Of a stretch of DNA of 64,000 nt, positions 25,473 to 34,755 are shown piece by piece. The DNA lies in the NCBI RefSeq assembly GCF_947500405.1, contig NZ_CANMRY010000005.1, positions 210,169 to 274,168 on the forward strand. Reading direction: 5' to 3'. The notes under the pieces are model-generated. The model saw only the letters and a list, made by a program, of their open reading frames with translations, searched no databases and was not told the origin of the DNA. Origin of the DNA: an uncultured Maribacter sp. GTDB lineage: Bacteria; Bacteroidota; Bacteroidia; Flavobacteriales; Flavobacteriaceae. Position numbers and translations under genes: made by a program. Positions within the stretch are counted from its first letter, which is position 1, and every line of letters starts with the position of its first letter.

Positions 25473-28304
25473 ATGAAAAAAATAGCACTCATAATTCTGT
25501 CTATAATCTTATTTCAAGCTTGTTCAAAAAAAGTAGAAAATAACATCTCTATTAACAAGGTTACTGTTAATTATTTTGAAAGTCCATTAGGTATTGATGA
25601 TCCAAATCCTAGTATTAGTTGGACAATGACATCAAACAAAAAAAACAAAACACAAACTGCTTATCAAATTAAAGTAGCAGGCTTAAAGGAGTCTTTAAAT
25701 ACTGATGATAACATACTCTGGGATACAGGTAAATTAATGTCTAACCAAAATTCACAAGTACGTTATGCAGGTCAAGAATTGCAATCTAGACAACACTGTT
25801 ATTTTAAAATTAGAGTATGGGATGAAAATGATGTTGCTTCGGCTTGGAGCAAAGTAAACTTATGGACCATGGGTTTACTAAATAAGTCTGACTGGAAAGC
25901 AAAATGGATAGGTTATAAAACAACAGATAAAAACAAAAAAGATACTTTACATTTACCTCCTCCTCCTTATTTAAGAAAATCATTTAACGCAAAGCCCAAC
26001 ATCAAAAAAGCAACACTATATGTAACTGCACTTGGTGCTTTTGAAATGTCTCTGAATGGTAAAAAAATAGGTAAAGATTTATTAACCCCTGGTTGGAGCG
26101 ATTATAACAAACGTATTTATTATAAAACTTACAACGTAACACCATATTTAAATGTAGGCGATAATGCAATTGGTGCTATACTGGGAGATGCCTGGTATGC
26201 TGGTTATGTTGGCCCAAAAGTATTATCTAAACCAAGAAATAGAGAGTTGTATGGCTTGCACCCTGGGTTACTATCTCAACTAGAAATTGAATATGACAAC
26301 GGCGACAAAGATATTATAGCTTCAGATGAAAGCTGGAAAGCTAATGAAGGGCCTTTTATTTATGCCGATTTACTTATGGGCGTAGCTTATAACGCCAATT
26401 TAGAACTTCCAAATTGGAATACTACCAATTATGATGACAAGGATTGGAATCCTGTGTTTATCCATAAAGGTACAGAAGGTGCCATTCAGGCATATCCAGG
26501 GAATAGCATACAGGTATATGACGAAATTGAACCTATTGAAATTACAGAACCAAAAAAAGATACATACATTTTTAACTTAGGGCAAAACTTTGCAGGACAC
26601 GCAAGACTACAAGTTACTGGTAATAAAAACGACACCATTGTTATTCGTTTTGGAGAAAGATTACATGACGATGGTAAACTAATGACTGAAAACTTAAGAT
26701 TTGCAAGAGCTACAGACACGTATATTTTAAAAGGTGAAGGCACAGAAATTTGGGAACCTAAGTTTACGTACCACGGTTTTCAATATGTTGAGGTTACGGG
26801 TCTTAAAACAAAACCTAGTAATAAAACTATAACCGGTATACCATTTGGATCCTCAATTCCTTTTGAAAGTTCATTCACTTCTTCTGATGAAGTTTTAAAT
26901 AAAATGTATGAAAATGTACTATGGACTCAACATTCTAACTTCATGGAAGTGCCTACAGATAGTCCGCAACGCGACGAACGCTTAGGATGGTTAGGAGACG
27001 TACAGATTTTTTCTAGGTCTGCACTTTATAATGCTAATATAGGTGCGTTTAATACAAAATGGTTTGCAGATGTTCGTGATGCGCAGTATGATAGTGGCCC
27101 TTATGCTGTTTTTGCTCCTAGACCCTACCCTAAATTAGTTTGGTATTCTCCAGGTTGGATGGAAGCAGGTGTAATGGTACCTTACAACACCTATAAATTT
27201 TATAATGACACAAAAGTTATTAAAAGTCATTATGAATCAATGACGCGATTTATGAATTACCATATTGAGAAAAGTAAAGTTCACAAATTTTATCCAGAAG
27301 ACTCATGGCAAGAAGCAAGACCTGAAGGTGGCTTTGGAGATTGGTTATCTATGACTGATAAACATCTTTCTCATGATATCTTAGCCTCTATGCATTATCA
27401 ATATGCGTTAAAGATTATGTCCGAAATGAGTGGTGCTATTGGTAAACAAGAAAAAGCAAACTATTATGAAGCACTATATAACGAATCGGTTAGTGCATTT
27501 ATTAACCATTATATGGATGAAGATGGAAAATTTCAAATAGACGAAGCTATTTACGGAGAAGGAAAAGGCTATTTTGAAGGAGAAAAAGGCTTTACAGGAC
27601 ACACACAATCTGCATATGCAACAGCTATATATTTTGATTTATTACCACCTGAACTAAAAGAAAAAGCTGGAAAACATCTTGTGGATTTACTAGCTGAAAA
27701 CAATAATTTACCATCTTCGGGCATTTTAGGGATTAGACAATTATTACCAGCGCTATCCTCCATTGGACGTTCTGATTTAGCTTACGAAATCTTATTAAAA
27801 AAGGATTATCCAAGTTGGGGTTTCCATATAAAAAACGGCGCTACAACAATTTGGGAACGTTGGAATAGTTACACCCCAGAAGATGGTTTTAATGGAGAAA
27901 TGAATGCAAAAATGAACTCTTTTAACCACTACGCATTCGGTGCATTTTCTCAGTTCCTTTTTAGCGATATAGCAGGTATTACTACAAAAGATGCTGGTTT
28001 TAACAACATAAAGATAAAACCAAAACTAGGTAATCTGGCATTGACTAATGCTAACGCAAAATACGCTTCTATTAATGGGGATATTGCTTCTTCTTGGTCA
28101 ATTGACGGTTCCAATTTTAAATTAGAAGTAGAAATACCTGTAAATACTAAAGCTTCTGTATATATACCATCTAAAGAAGGAGGTGTTATATCTGAATCTG
28201 GTAGTGAAATTGATTCAAAATTCATAAAATTCCTAAAACAAGAAGATGGTTACAAGGTATATAAAGTAGGATCTGGAAGCTACAAGTTTACATCTGAATT
28301 ATAA
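25473..28304 (+). CDS. Alpha-L-rhamnosidase, GH78 (first copy)
   Basis: This is a 943-residue exported enzyme releasing terminal L-rhamnose. The start at 25473 gives a proper signal sequence (MKKIALIILSIILFQACSKK, probably a lipoprotein). The longer frame from 25389 would begin inside the promoter. After N-terminal beta domains the (alpha/alpha)6 catalytic domain carries the GH78 motif DSPQRDERLGWLGD (from Asp496) with the conserved acidic residues, GWMEAG, and WERW with Glu795, the position of the proposed catalytic base. It ends with a beta-sandwich domain (IKIKPKLG...). It is the first gene of an operon that continues through sugar dehydrogenase, transporter and rhamnose oxidation genes. 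Confidence 0.93.
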   Translation: MKKIALIILSIILFQACSKKVENNISINKVTVNYFESPLGIDDPNPSISWTMTSNKKNKTQTAYQIKVAGLKESLNTDDNILWDTGKLMSNQNSQVRYAGQELQSRQHCYFKIRVWDENDVASAWSKVNLWTMGLLNKSDWKAKWIGYKTTDKNKKDTLHLPPPPYLRKSFNAKPNIKKATLYVTALGAFEMSLNGKKIGKDLLTPGWSDYNKRIYYKTYNVTPYLNVGDNAIGAILGDAWYAGYVGPKVLSKPRNRELYGLHPGLLSQLEIEYDNGDKDIIASDESWKANEGPFIYADLLMGVAYNANLELPNWNTTNYDDKDWNPVFIHKGTEGAIQAYPGNSIQVYDEIEPIEITEPKKDTYIFNLGQNFAGHARLQVTGNKNDTIVIRFGERLHDDGKLMTENLRFARATDTYILKGEGTEIWEPKFTYHGFQYVEVTGLKTKPSNKTITGIPFGSSIPFESSFTSSDEVLNKMYENVLWTQHSNFMEVPTDSPQRDERLGWLGDVQIFSRSALYNANIGAFNTKWFADVRDAQYDSGPYAVFAPRPYPKLVWYSPGWMEAGVMVPYNTYKFYNDTKVIKSHYESMTRFMNYHIEKSKVHKFYPEDSWQEARPEGGFGDWLSMTDKHLSHDILASMHYQYALKIMSEMSGAIGKQEKANYYEALYNESVSAFINHYMDEDGKFQIDEAIYGEGKGYFEGEKGFTGHTQSAYATAIYFDLLPPELKEKAGKHLVDLLAENNNLPSSGILGIRQLLPALSSIGRSDLAYEILLKKDYPSWGFHIKNGATTIWERWNSYTPEDGFNGEMNAKMNSFNHYAFGAFSQFLFSDIAGITTKDAGFNNIKIKPKLGNLALTNANAKYASINGDIASSWSIDGSNFKLEVEIPVNTKASVYIPSKEGGVISESGSEIDSKFIKFLKQEDGYKVYKVGSGSYKFTSEL

Positions 28305-28327
28305 TATCTAATAGCTTTAACAGCATT

Positions 28328-30028
28328 ATGACTTTGTTTAAAACAAAATTCTTCTACATTTTAGTACTAGCAGTAGTGCTTTGCAACTGTAAATCAGAGC
28401 AAAAACATGAATTTGGGAGTACAATAAGTATTAATACTGAGGATATACAAAACGGGAAACTCATTTTTGAGCAAAAATGTAGTCCCTGCCATAACTTTAA
28501 ACAAGACGCAATAGGCCCCAACCTTAGTGGAATTACAAAAGAAGTTAATGCCAAATGGATAAAAGAATTTATTAAGAATCCATTTAAAATGGTGTCAAAA
28601 AATGATGCTCGCGCAAAAGTATTGAAACAAAAGTATAAAATATACATGCCTGGGTTTCCAGACTTTTCTGAAAAAGAATATGAAGAACTTTTAAGTTATA
28701 TGAATTCGTACACAGAAAAAGCAGTATCAAATCTTAATAATTTAAAGAATTCTATGGATAACCCAATTATAGATACTCTTATTTATTCAGACACAAAAGC
28801 CAATATAGAATTTGTTGCTCAAGTACCTGCTTCAGGAAAAAACCCTTCTTTAGCCCGAATAAATAAGTTAGAATGTACTCGTAATTCCGGACGATTATTT
28901 ATAAATGATTTAAGAGGAATGCTTTATGAAATAAAAGATAGCCAACCAAAACTATATATGAGAATATCCGAATATCATGATAATTTTATACATGAACCAG
29001 GATTAGGAACTGGGTTTGGAAGTTTTGCATTTCATCCAGACTTTGAAAAAAACGGACTTTTTTATACGTCTCATTCTGAGAAACCAGAAATAAATAAAGC
29101 CGATTTCCCCCTCCCAGACAGTATTCCTACAAAACTGCAATGGGTTGTTAAAGAGTGGAGAAGTGAAGATACAAAAAGCCCAAATTTCAAAGGCTCAATT
29201 AGAGAGATTTTACGTATTGATTTTGTAACTATAATGCACGGCATTCAAGAAATTGCATTTAACCCATATAGCTCTAAAAATGACCCCGACTACGGAATGT
29301 TATATATTGGAGTTGGAGATGGAGGTGCTGTAGTACAAGGGTTTCCAAAAATAGCCTTGCATGGAGGGGCTCAAGTTTGGGGAACAATTTTAAGAATAAA
29401 CCCTAAGGCTAATACTAGTGAAAATGGCAACTATGGAATTCCTACAGATAATCCATTTATAAACACAAAAAATAAAAAAGGAGAAATTTGGGCTTCTGGT
29501 TTACGAAACCCAAATAGAATTAGCTGGAATGCAAAAGGACAAATGTTTGCAAGCGATATTGGTCACAAGGTAACAGAAGAAGTAAACCTTATAGAACCAG
29601 GTAAGTTTTATGGCTGGCCTATTAGAGAAGGTAAATTCGTAGTTGATCCTTTTGGAAACCAAAGTTTGGCATATCCATTACCAAAAAATGACGTCGATTA
29701 TGCAGTTACATATCCCGTAATTCAATATGACCATGATGATGGCACTGCCATTAGCGGAGGTTTCTTTTCTAATAGAGCACCCTTTAAGGGTAAATACATT
29801 TTTGGAGATATTCCTGAGGGCATTGTATATATAGCAGACCTCTCAAAAACCAACTCTGACCAAAGGAACATTAAAAAGTTACATCTAGTTTATAAAGGAA
29901 AGCAAACAGATTTTGGACAACTAACAAAAAAAACTCGTATAGACCTTAGATTAGGTCAGGATTGCGATGGAAACATATATATGTTTACTAAAGCAGATGG
30001 TAAAATATATAAAATAAAGAGTGAGTAG
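28328..30028 (+). CDS. Exported cytochrome c / PQQ-type sugar dehydrogenase fusion
   Basis: This 566-residue protein has an N-terminal lipoprotein-like signal (LVLAVVLCNCKSEQ). A small class I cytochrome c domain (about 38-130) has one heme site CSPCH and a distal Met in YMPGFPDFSEKEY. A six-bladed propeller of the glucose/sorbosone dehydrogenase type follows (about 165-566; segments GLGTGFGSFAFHPDFEKNGLFY, LYIGVGDGG, WASGLRNPNRISW and FYGWPIREG). Such proteins oxidise aldoses or similar substrates with PQQ and pass electrons to cytochrome c. Here the gene lies 23 bp after a rhamnosidase gene and before the rhamnose symporter, so a rhamnose or other PUL sugar is the likely substrate. PQQ use itself is inferred. 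Confidence 0.8.
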   Translation: MTLFKTKFFYILVLAVVLCNCKSEQKHEFGSTISINTEDIQNGKLIFEQKCSPCHNFKQDAIGPNLSGITKEVNAKWIKEFIKNPFKMVSKNDARAKVLKQKYKIYMPGFPDFSEKEYEELLSYMNSYTEKAVSNLNNLKNSMDNPIIDTLIYSDTKANIEFVAQVPASGKNPSLARINKLECTRNSGRLFINDLRGMLYEIKDSQPKLYMRISEYHDNFIHEPGLGTGFGSFAFHPDFEKNGLFYTSHSEKPEINKADFPLPDSIPTKLQWVVKEWRSEDTKSPNFKGSIREILRIDFVTIMHGIQEIAFNPYSSKNDPDYGMLYIGVGDGGAVVQGFPKIALHGGAQVWGTILRINPKANTSENGNYGIPTDNPFINTKNKKGEIWASGLRNPNRISWNAKGQMFASDIGHKVTEEVNLIEPGKFYGWPIREGKFVVDPFGNQSLAYPLPKNDVDYAVTYPVIQYDHDDGTAISGGFFSNRAPFKGKYIFGDIPEGIVYIADLSKTNSDQRNIKKLHLVYKGKQTDFGQLTKKTRIDLRLGQDCDGNIYMFTKADGKIYKIKSE

Positions 30029-30102
30029 TTTCTATTTCTAGACTCGTACTTAAAAACTATTTTATAAGATAGTAGAATTTATAATAAACTAAGTATAGGG
30101 AT

Positions 30103-31140
30103 ATGGCATTTTTAGGAGGTATATTACTTGTAGCATTGGGTGGGGTTTTAGAAGGTCTTTTTTCAATACCCGTTACCAAAGTAAAAACATGGGAGTTTGA
30201 AAATATATGGGGTGTTGGGTCGCTTCTTGCACTTTTATTATTACCCTGGCCTTTATCCTATTTTTTCGTGGACAATTTATGGCAATTATACACGTCTATA
30301 CCAAGTTCTGTTTTAATAGGTGTTGTATTATGTGGTTTTGCTTGGGGATTAGGTGGTATATATTGGGGACGCGCAATTGCAAACTTGGGAATGGCTTTGG
30401 GGGTTTCTATACTAATGGGACTCATTAATGTTTTCGGTTCAATAGTACCTTTGTCTGTTTTTGAACCAAACAAACTATTTACTCTAGGAGGCTATGTATT
30501 AATATTAGCTATTATTATAATGATTGTAGGGATAATTATAATATCAATTGCAGGTAAAAAGAAAGAGCAAGCTTTAGCTATACGAGAAAGTAAAGTAGTT
30601 GAAAACAAGAAAACAGGAACATTTCGTTTGGGTTTAATCTTTTGCTTAATCTCGGGTATTCTTTCTTCTGCAGTTAATTTTGCATTTATTATTGGTACTC
30701 CAATAACTGAGGAAGCAGTAAACATGCTAGTACCTAATTACGCCACAAGTTTTGCTATTTGGAGCTTAGTTTTCACGGCAAATTTTTCCATCAATACCAT
30801 TTATGCTTTTTATATGATGTTTAAAAAAGAAAGCCTGAAAAAATTATCTAAAGGACGCTTTTCTAGAGAATGGATAGGGGCTATTTTTATGGGCTTAGCA
30901 TGGCCTGGAGGCATTATTATATATGGTATTGGCGCAAATGCAATGGGTCCTTATGGAGCCTATGCTGGTTTCCCTATGATGATATTAGCATCCATTATAG
31001 CAGGAAATTTAGCAGGTGCTTTAGGTGGCGAATGGAAAAACTCTGGAGTAGCACCTCGCCGAATTATGATAACGGGAATTTTAGTATTGTGTTTAGCGTT
31101 CTCTTTACTAGGATATTCTACTTACATGATGAATGTATAA
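30103..31140 (+). CDS. rhaT: L-rhamnose/proton symporter RhaT family
   Basis: This is a 345-residue inner-membrane transporter with about ten hydrophobic helices. It matches RhaT: GGVLEGLFSIPVTKVKTWEFENIWGVGSLLALLLLPW at the N-terminus, WGLGGIYWGRAIANLGMALGVSILMGLINVFGSIVPL in the middle, and a late GPYGAYAGFPMMILASIIAGNLAG. It imports free L-rhamnose released by the two GH78 enzymes. It is read with the rhamnosidase and the downstream oxidation genes (74 bp and 21 bp to its neighbours). Confidence 0.92.
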   Translation: MAFLGGILLVALGGVLEGLFSIPVTKVKTWEFENIWGVGSLLALLLLPWPLSYFFVDNLWQLYTSIPSSVLIGVVLCGFAWGLGGIYWGRAIANLGMALGVSILMGLINVFGSIVPLSVFEPNKLFTLGGYVLILAIIIMIVGIIIISIAGKKKEQALAIRESKVVENKKTGTFRLGLIFCLISGILSSAVNFAFIIGTPITEEAVNMLVPNYATSFAIWSLVFTANFSINTIYAFYMMFKKESLKKLSKGRFSREWIGAIFMGLAWPGGIIIYGIGANAMGPYGAYAGFPMMILASIIAGNLAGALGGEWKNSGVAPRRIMITGILVLCLAFSLLGYSTYMMNV

Positions 31141-31161
31141 CAGTCTTATACGAATAGAAAT

Positions 31162-32013
31162 ATGAAAAAGTTATCAATAATTGACGCACACATTCATCTT
31201 TGGGATTTAAAACTCTTAGCTTATCCTTGGCTGGATCAATTCCCTAATATAAATAGAACTTTTTCCTTATCAGATTACAATAAGGCTACTACAGAACAAT
31301 CCATTGAAAAAATGATTTTTGTTCAAGCGGAATGCAAACCTTCACAATTTTTAAAAGAAGTGGAATGGGTTCAAGCACTTTCAGAAAAAGATAAAAGACT
31401 TGCTGCTATAATACCTTGGGCGCCTTTACATACAGGAAATGCAGTAGCAGAAGTATTAGAAAAATTTAAACAAAACCCCAAAATAAAAGGAGTTAGACAA
31501 TTAATTCAACCGCAAGAAGATTTAAATTTTTGTATTGATCACGATTTTGTACAAGGAGTTAGACTTTTGGGCAAAAACAATTTACATTTTGAATTAACCA
31601 TAGCCCCAAAACATTTTCCTGCCGTTTTAAAACTTATAGAAAAATGTCCGGACACAAAATTTATTTTAAATCATATAGGAAATCCTAACATACTAAAAAA
31701 GGAAATACAGCCTTGGAAGGAACACCTAAAAGCATTTGCTAATTCTGGACCGCATTACTGCAAATTTTCAAACTTAGTCTGCAATGCCCATTTAGAACAC
31801 TGGAGTATAGATGACTTAAGACCTTATTATGAAACAGTTATAGATGTTTTTGGTTCAGAAAAATTAATATGGGGTAGCGATTGGCCTCATGCACTTCGTG
31901 CATCCTCTTGGTCAAAATGGTTTAAAACATCAGTTTCTTTAACGGATGATCTTAGCGAAAAGGAGCGTACTAAAATTTTTAAAACAAATGCAATTCGTTT
32001 TTATAACATATAA
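31162..32013 (+). CDS. Amidohydrolase, probable L-rhamnono-1,4-lactonase
   Basis: This is a 283-residue COG3618-type TIM-barrel amidohydrolase. The metal-binding DAHIHLWDL motif is near residues 8-16, further His residues are in LNHIGNPN, and the late Asp is in LIWGSDWPH. In non-phosphorylative L-fucose and L-rhamnose routes this family opens the aldonolactone to the acid. It lies between the rhamnose symporter and an SDR dehydrogenase, and the expected product is L-rhamnonate. The exact lactone is inferred from context. Confidence 0.85.
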   Translation: MKKLSIIDAHIHLWDLKLLAYPWLDQFPNINRTFSLSDYNKATTEQSIEKMIFVQAECKPSQFLKEVEWVQALSEKDKRLAAIIPWAPLHTGNAVAEVLEKFKQNPKIKGVRQLIQPQEDLNFCIDHDFVQGVRLLGKNNLHFELTIAPKHFPAVLKLIEKCPDTKFILNHIGNPNILKKEIQPWKEHLKAFANSGPHYCKFSNLVCNAHLEHWSIDDLRPYYETVIDVFGSEKLIWGSDWPHALRASSWSKWFKTSVSLTDDLSEKERTKIFKTNAIRFYNI

Positions 32014-32025
32014 ATTAAAACAACT

Positions 32026-32871
32026 ATGAGCAATACATTACATAAAAGCAATCATAAATTTATCCCACAAAGGTTTGCAGGTAAGGTTGCCATTGTTACA
32101 GGTGGAGCATCTGGTTTAGGAAGAGCTATTGTCGAAGAATTTTGTAAAGAAGGTGGCAAAGTTCTATTTACAGATATAAGCGATTTGGGCAAAAGAAAAC
32201 AGGAAAATGATGCAAAAAATAATTATGATACTACATTTTTAATGGGAGACATGGGAGATGAAGCATTTTGCAAAACTACTATAGCTGAAACCATAAAAAA
32301 GTATGGGAGAATTGACTATTTAATCAATAATGCTTTTTCTTTTGCCGCAGCAGGTATTAACGCTGAAACTAAAGATTGGATGCGAAGTTTTGAAGTAGGT
32401 CCATTAGCCTATGCAAGAATGGCACAAGAGGTTTACTCCTATATGAAAAAATCTGGTGGAGGAGCTATTGTAAATATTTCAAGTATTTCTGCTCATATCG
32501 CACAAAAAGACAGATGGACTTACAATGCATCAAAAGGCGCTGTAAATCAACTAACTAAATGCCAGGCTCTAGATTTTGCTCAACATAACATAAGAGTAAA
32601 CAGCGTAGACCCTGGATGGATATGGACTCACGAAACCGATAAAGCCGCAAATCTAGACGGAGGCGGTAGAGAAAAATGGGATCCCATTTGGGGTCGTTTT
32701 CATATGCTAAGGCGCATGGGGCTTGCCATAGAAGTTGCAAGACCTGTACTCTTTTTATTAAGTAATGACGCTTCCTTTATTACTGGCACTAATATAGCTG
32801 TAGATGGCGGTTACCTCTCAATAGGGCCAGAAGGCTTAGGTGAAAATACTATAAATGCAGGGTCGCAATAA
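32026..32871 (+). CDS. SDR-family oxidoreductase, probable L-rhamnose 1-dehydrogenase
   Basis: This is a 281-residue classical short-chain dehydrogenase: TGGASGLG at 25-32, NNA near residue 103, catalytic Ser and YNASK near 160-170, and a C-terminal FITGTNIAVDGGY. In this operon (symporter, lactonase, SDR) the first oxidation of L-rhamnose to the lactone is the missing step that it would fill. It could instead be the C4 dehydrogenase of 2-keto-3-deoxy-L-rhamnonate, with the second SDR at 50548 taking the other job; the sequence does not decide. It is 12 bp after the lactonase gene and 23 bp before the FAD oxidase. Confidence 0.78.
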   Translation: MSNTLHKSNHKFIPQRFAGKVAIVTGGASGLGRAIVEEFCKEGGKVLFTDISDLGKRKQENDAKNNYDTTFLMGDMGDEAFCKTTIAETIKKYGRIDYLINNAFSFAAAGINAETKDWMRSFEVGPLAYARMAQEVYSYMKKSGGGAIVNISSISAHIAQKDRWTYNASKGAVNQLTKCQALDFAQHNIRVNSVDPGWIWTHETDKAANLDGGGREKWDPIWGRFHMLRRMGLAIEVARPVLFLLSNDASFITGTNIAVDGGYLSIGPEGLGENTINAGSQ

Positions 32872-32894
32872 TTCAATAATTCTTTTTTAGAAGT

Positions 32895-34292
32895 ATGATA
32901 GAAGAACACATCAAGGAGATTAAAAAAAAGCTTGGAGCTGACAAAGTTCTACTTGGAGAAAAAATTAAGGAAAGATATTCTCATATCTGGGAAATAAACA
33001 AGCCTTTGAATGCTAAAGCTGTCGTGTTTCCATCAACAACGCAAGATGTTTCAGATATCTTAACTATTTGTCATGAATACCACCAACCCATCGTAGTACA
33101 CGGAGGGTTAACAAACCTTACAGGAAGTACAGAAACTAACGTTGACGAATTAGTCATTTGCATGGAAAAAATGAATGCGATTGAAGAGTTCGATTTATCC
33201 AGTCGTACAATAACTGTACAATCAGGAGTAATTTTAGAAGTTATACATCAGGAAGTAAAAAAAGAAAATTTATTATTTCCTATGAGTTTTGGTGCTCAAG
33301 GCTCAGCTCAAATAGGAGGAGTAATTGCGACAAATGCTGGTGGGCTGCGTGTTTTTAGGTATGGAATGACCAGGAATTTAGTTTTAGGACTAGAAGTTGT
33401 TTTAGCTAATGGTACCATTATTTCATCTATGAAAAAAATTCTAAAAGATAATTCTGGTTATGATTTAAAACAATTATTTATTGGTTCTGAAGGTACATTA
33501 GGAGTAATAACTAAAGCAGTATTAAGGCTACAGCAAAAGCCTAAAAGTAGAAATAGTGCGTATGTAGCCATGAACAATTTTGAAAATGTAGTATCATTTT
33601 TAAAATTTATAGATCAAGGTTTAGCAGGCACTTTAAGTGGTTATGAATTATTATGGGAGCGTAATTATAAAGCTATGACCTCTCCCTCAACAGGTATTGC
33701 TAAACCACTACCCTATGGATATAAGTATTATGTACTTATAGAAAGTTTAGGAAGTAATCATAATAAAGATCAACAAAAACTAGAATCGTTATTGGAGGAA
33801 GCTTTAATGAATGAGCTTATTTTAGACGCAGCTTTAGCACAATCAATAAAACACATAAAGTTGTTTTGGAGAATTCGGGAAGATGTTGACGTTCTAGTTT
33901 CTCAATGTAAAAACGTTCAAAACTTTGACGTAAGTCTCCCGGTTTCAGAAATAGGTGCTTATGTTGACGACGTTTTTAATACTTTAAATACTATTCCCCA
34001 AGTAGAAAACTTTTTTGCACATGGCCATGTAGCCGATGGTAATATTCATTTTTTAATAAGTAAAAACGAGAACACTACAGAGCTTATTAATAAGATAAAT
34101 AATATTATATATAGGCCATTAACAACTCTTGGTGGTTCTGTCTCTGCAGAGCATGGTATTGGAACCCATAAAAAACCTTACCTAAAACTTTGCCGATCCA
34201 TAGAAGAAATACAATTAATGCAGTGCTTAAAAACTGCCATGGATTCTAGAGGTATTTTAAATAGAGACAAAGTAATTGATTTTAAGAAGTAA
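32895..34292 (+). CDS. FAD-linked oxidase of the GlcD/D-lactate dehydrogenase type
   Basis: This is a 465-residue flavoprotein with a PCMH-type FAD-binding domain (VVFPSTTQDVSDILTICHEYHQPIVVHGGLTNLTGST, then GAQGSAQIGGVIATNAGGLRVFRYGMTRNLVLGLEVVLANG) and a GlcD-type C-terminal domain (GHVADGNIHFLIS, SAEHGIGTHKKPYL). Members oxidise 2-hydroxy acids to 2-oxo acids. The diketo-hydrolase route for rhamnose ends in pyruvate plus lactate, so lactate oxidation is the most economical role. The route is expected to give L-lactate while this family more often takes the D form, so the substrate is open. It is the last gene of the first rhamnose operon. Confidence 0.82.
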   Translation: MIEEHIKEIKKKLGADKVLLGEKIKERYSHIWEINKPLNAKAVVFPSTTQDVSDILTICHEYHQPIVVHGGLTNLTGSTETNVDELVICMEKMNAIEEFDLSSRTITVQSGVILEVIHQEVKKENLLFPMSFGAQGSAQIGGVIATNAGGLRVFRYGMTRNLVLGLEVVLANGTIISSMKKILKDNSGYDLKQLFIGSEGTLGVITKAVLRLQQKPKSRNSAYVAMNNFENVVSFLKFIDQGLAGTLSGYELLWERNYKAMTSPSTGIAKPLPYGYKYYVLIESLGSNHNKDQQKLESLLEEALMNELILDAALAQSIKHIKLFWRIREDVDVLVSQCKNVQNFDVSLPVSEIGAYVDDVFNTLNTIPQVENFFAHGHVADGNIHFLISKNENTTELINKINNIIYRPLTTLGGSVSAEHGIGTHKKPYLKLCRSIEEIQLMQCLKTAMDSRGILNRDKVIDFKK

Positions 34293-34755
34293 ATTACTGA
34301 ATAACCATATAAAATATTTTATAACAATTAATTATTTGATAAAATTATTGAGGCGTAAATGTATTTATGGAAGTATTGCTAATGTTTTAAAAACTATAAA
34401 AAGGCACTAATTTTTAAAAAAATCTGCTTCTTACTAATATTTAATCCTTTTTTATAGGATTTTTTAAAGAAAGATATTTCTTTCAAATATACAGTGTTAA
34501 ATTTTATATAGAAAGTTAAAAATAATTCAACTTCATTTATATAACTATATGTGTTATACGGAAAATAACAATAGTTAAAAAAAATATTCTTACAAAGAAT
34601 TTAAATTATTAATAGAAAAAAAATATAAATCCCACAGATTCGGCAGGATGGAATTTTCTTTGAAATAATATAGATTTACATTGATAGTTTGATTTTTGTA
34701 CTAAGCAAATCAACTAAATCCAATCAACTAAGTTCAACTAACTAAATTTAATTAA
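34293..34755. other. Non-coding region between the rhamnose operon and susC
   Basis: This 463-bp AT-rich region holds a short terminator-like hairpin, AATCCT/AGGATT with loop and T-run (34443-34465). Next come a palindromic segment around AAAGAAAGATATTTCTTT (34466-34483), the shared PUL site and -7 element (listed separately), and a ~75-nt leader. No ORF of note. Confidence 0.55.
34635..34678 (+). promoter_or_regulatory. PUL promoter c: shared 17-bp site plus -7 element, for susC
   Basis: CAGATTCGGCAGGATGG (34635-34651), 19 bp, then TAGATTTA (34671-34678). The last 13 bp are identical to site d at 48683-48695. It is about 78 bp before the susC start. Confidence 0.75.

Noticed and set aside
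30870..31157. Plus-strand ORF inside rhaT in another frame, and similar overlapping frames throughout
   Set aside because: These are shadow frames of convincing genes in AT-rich DNA.
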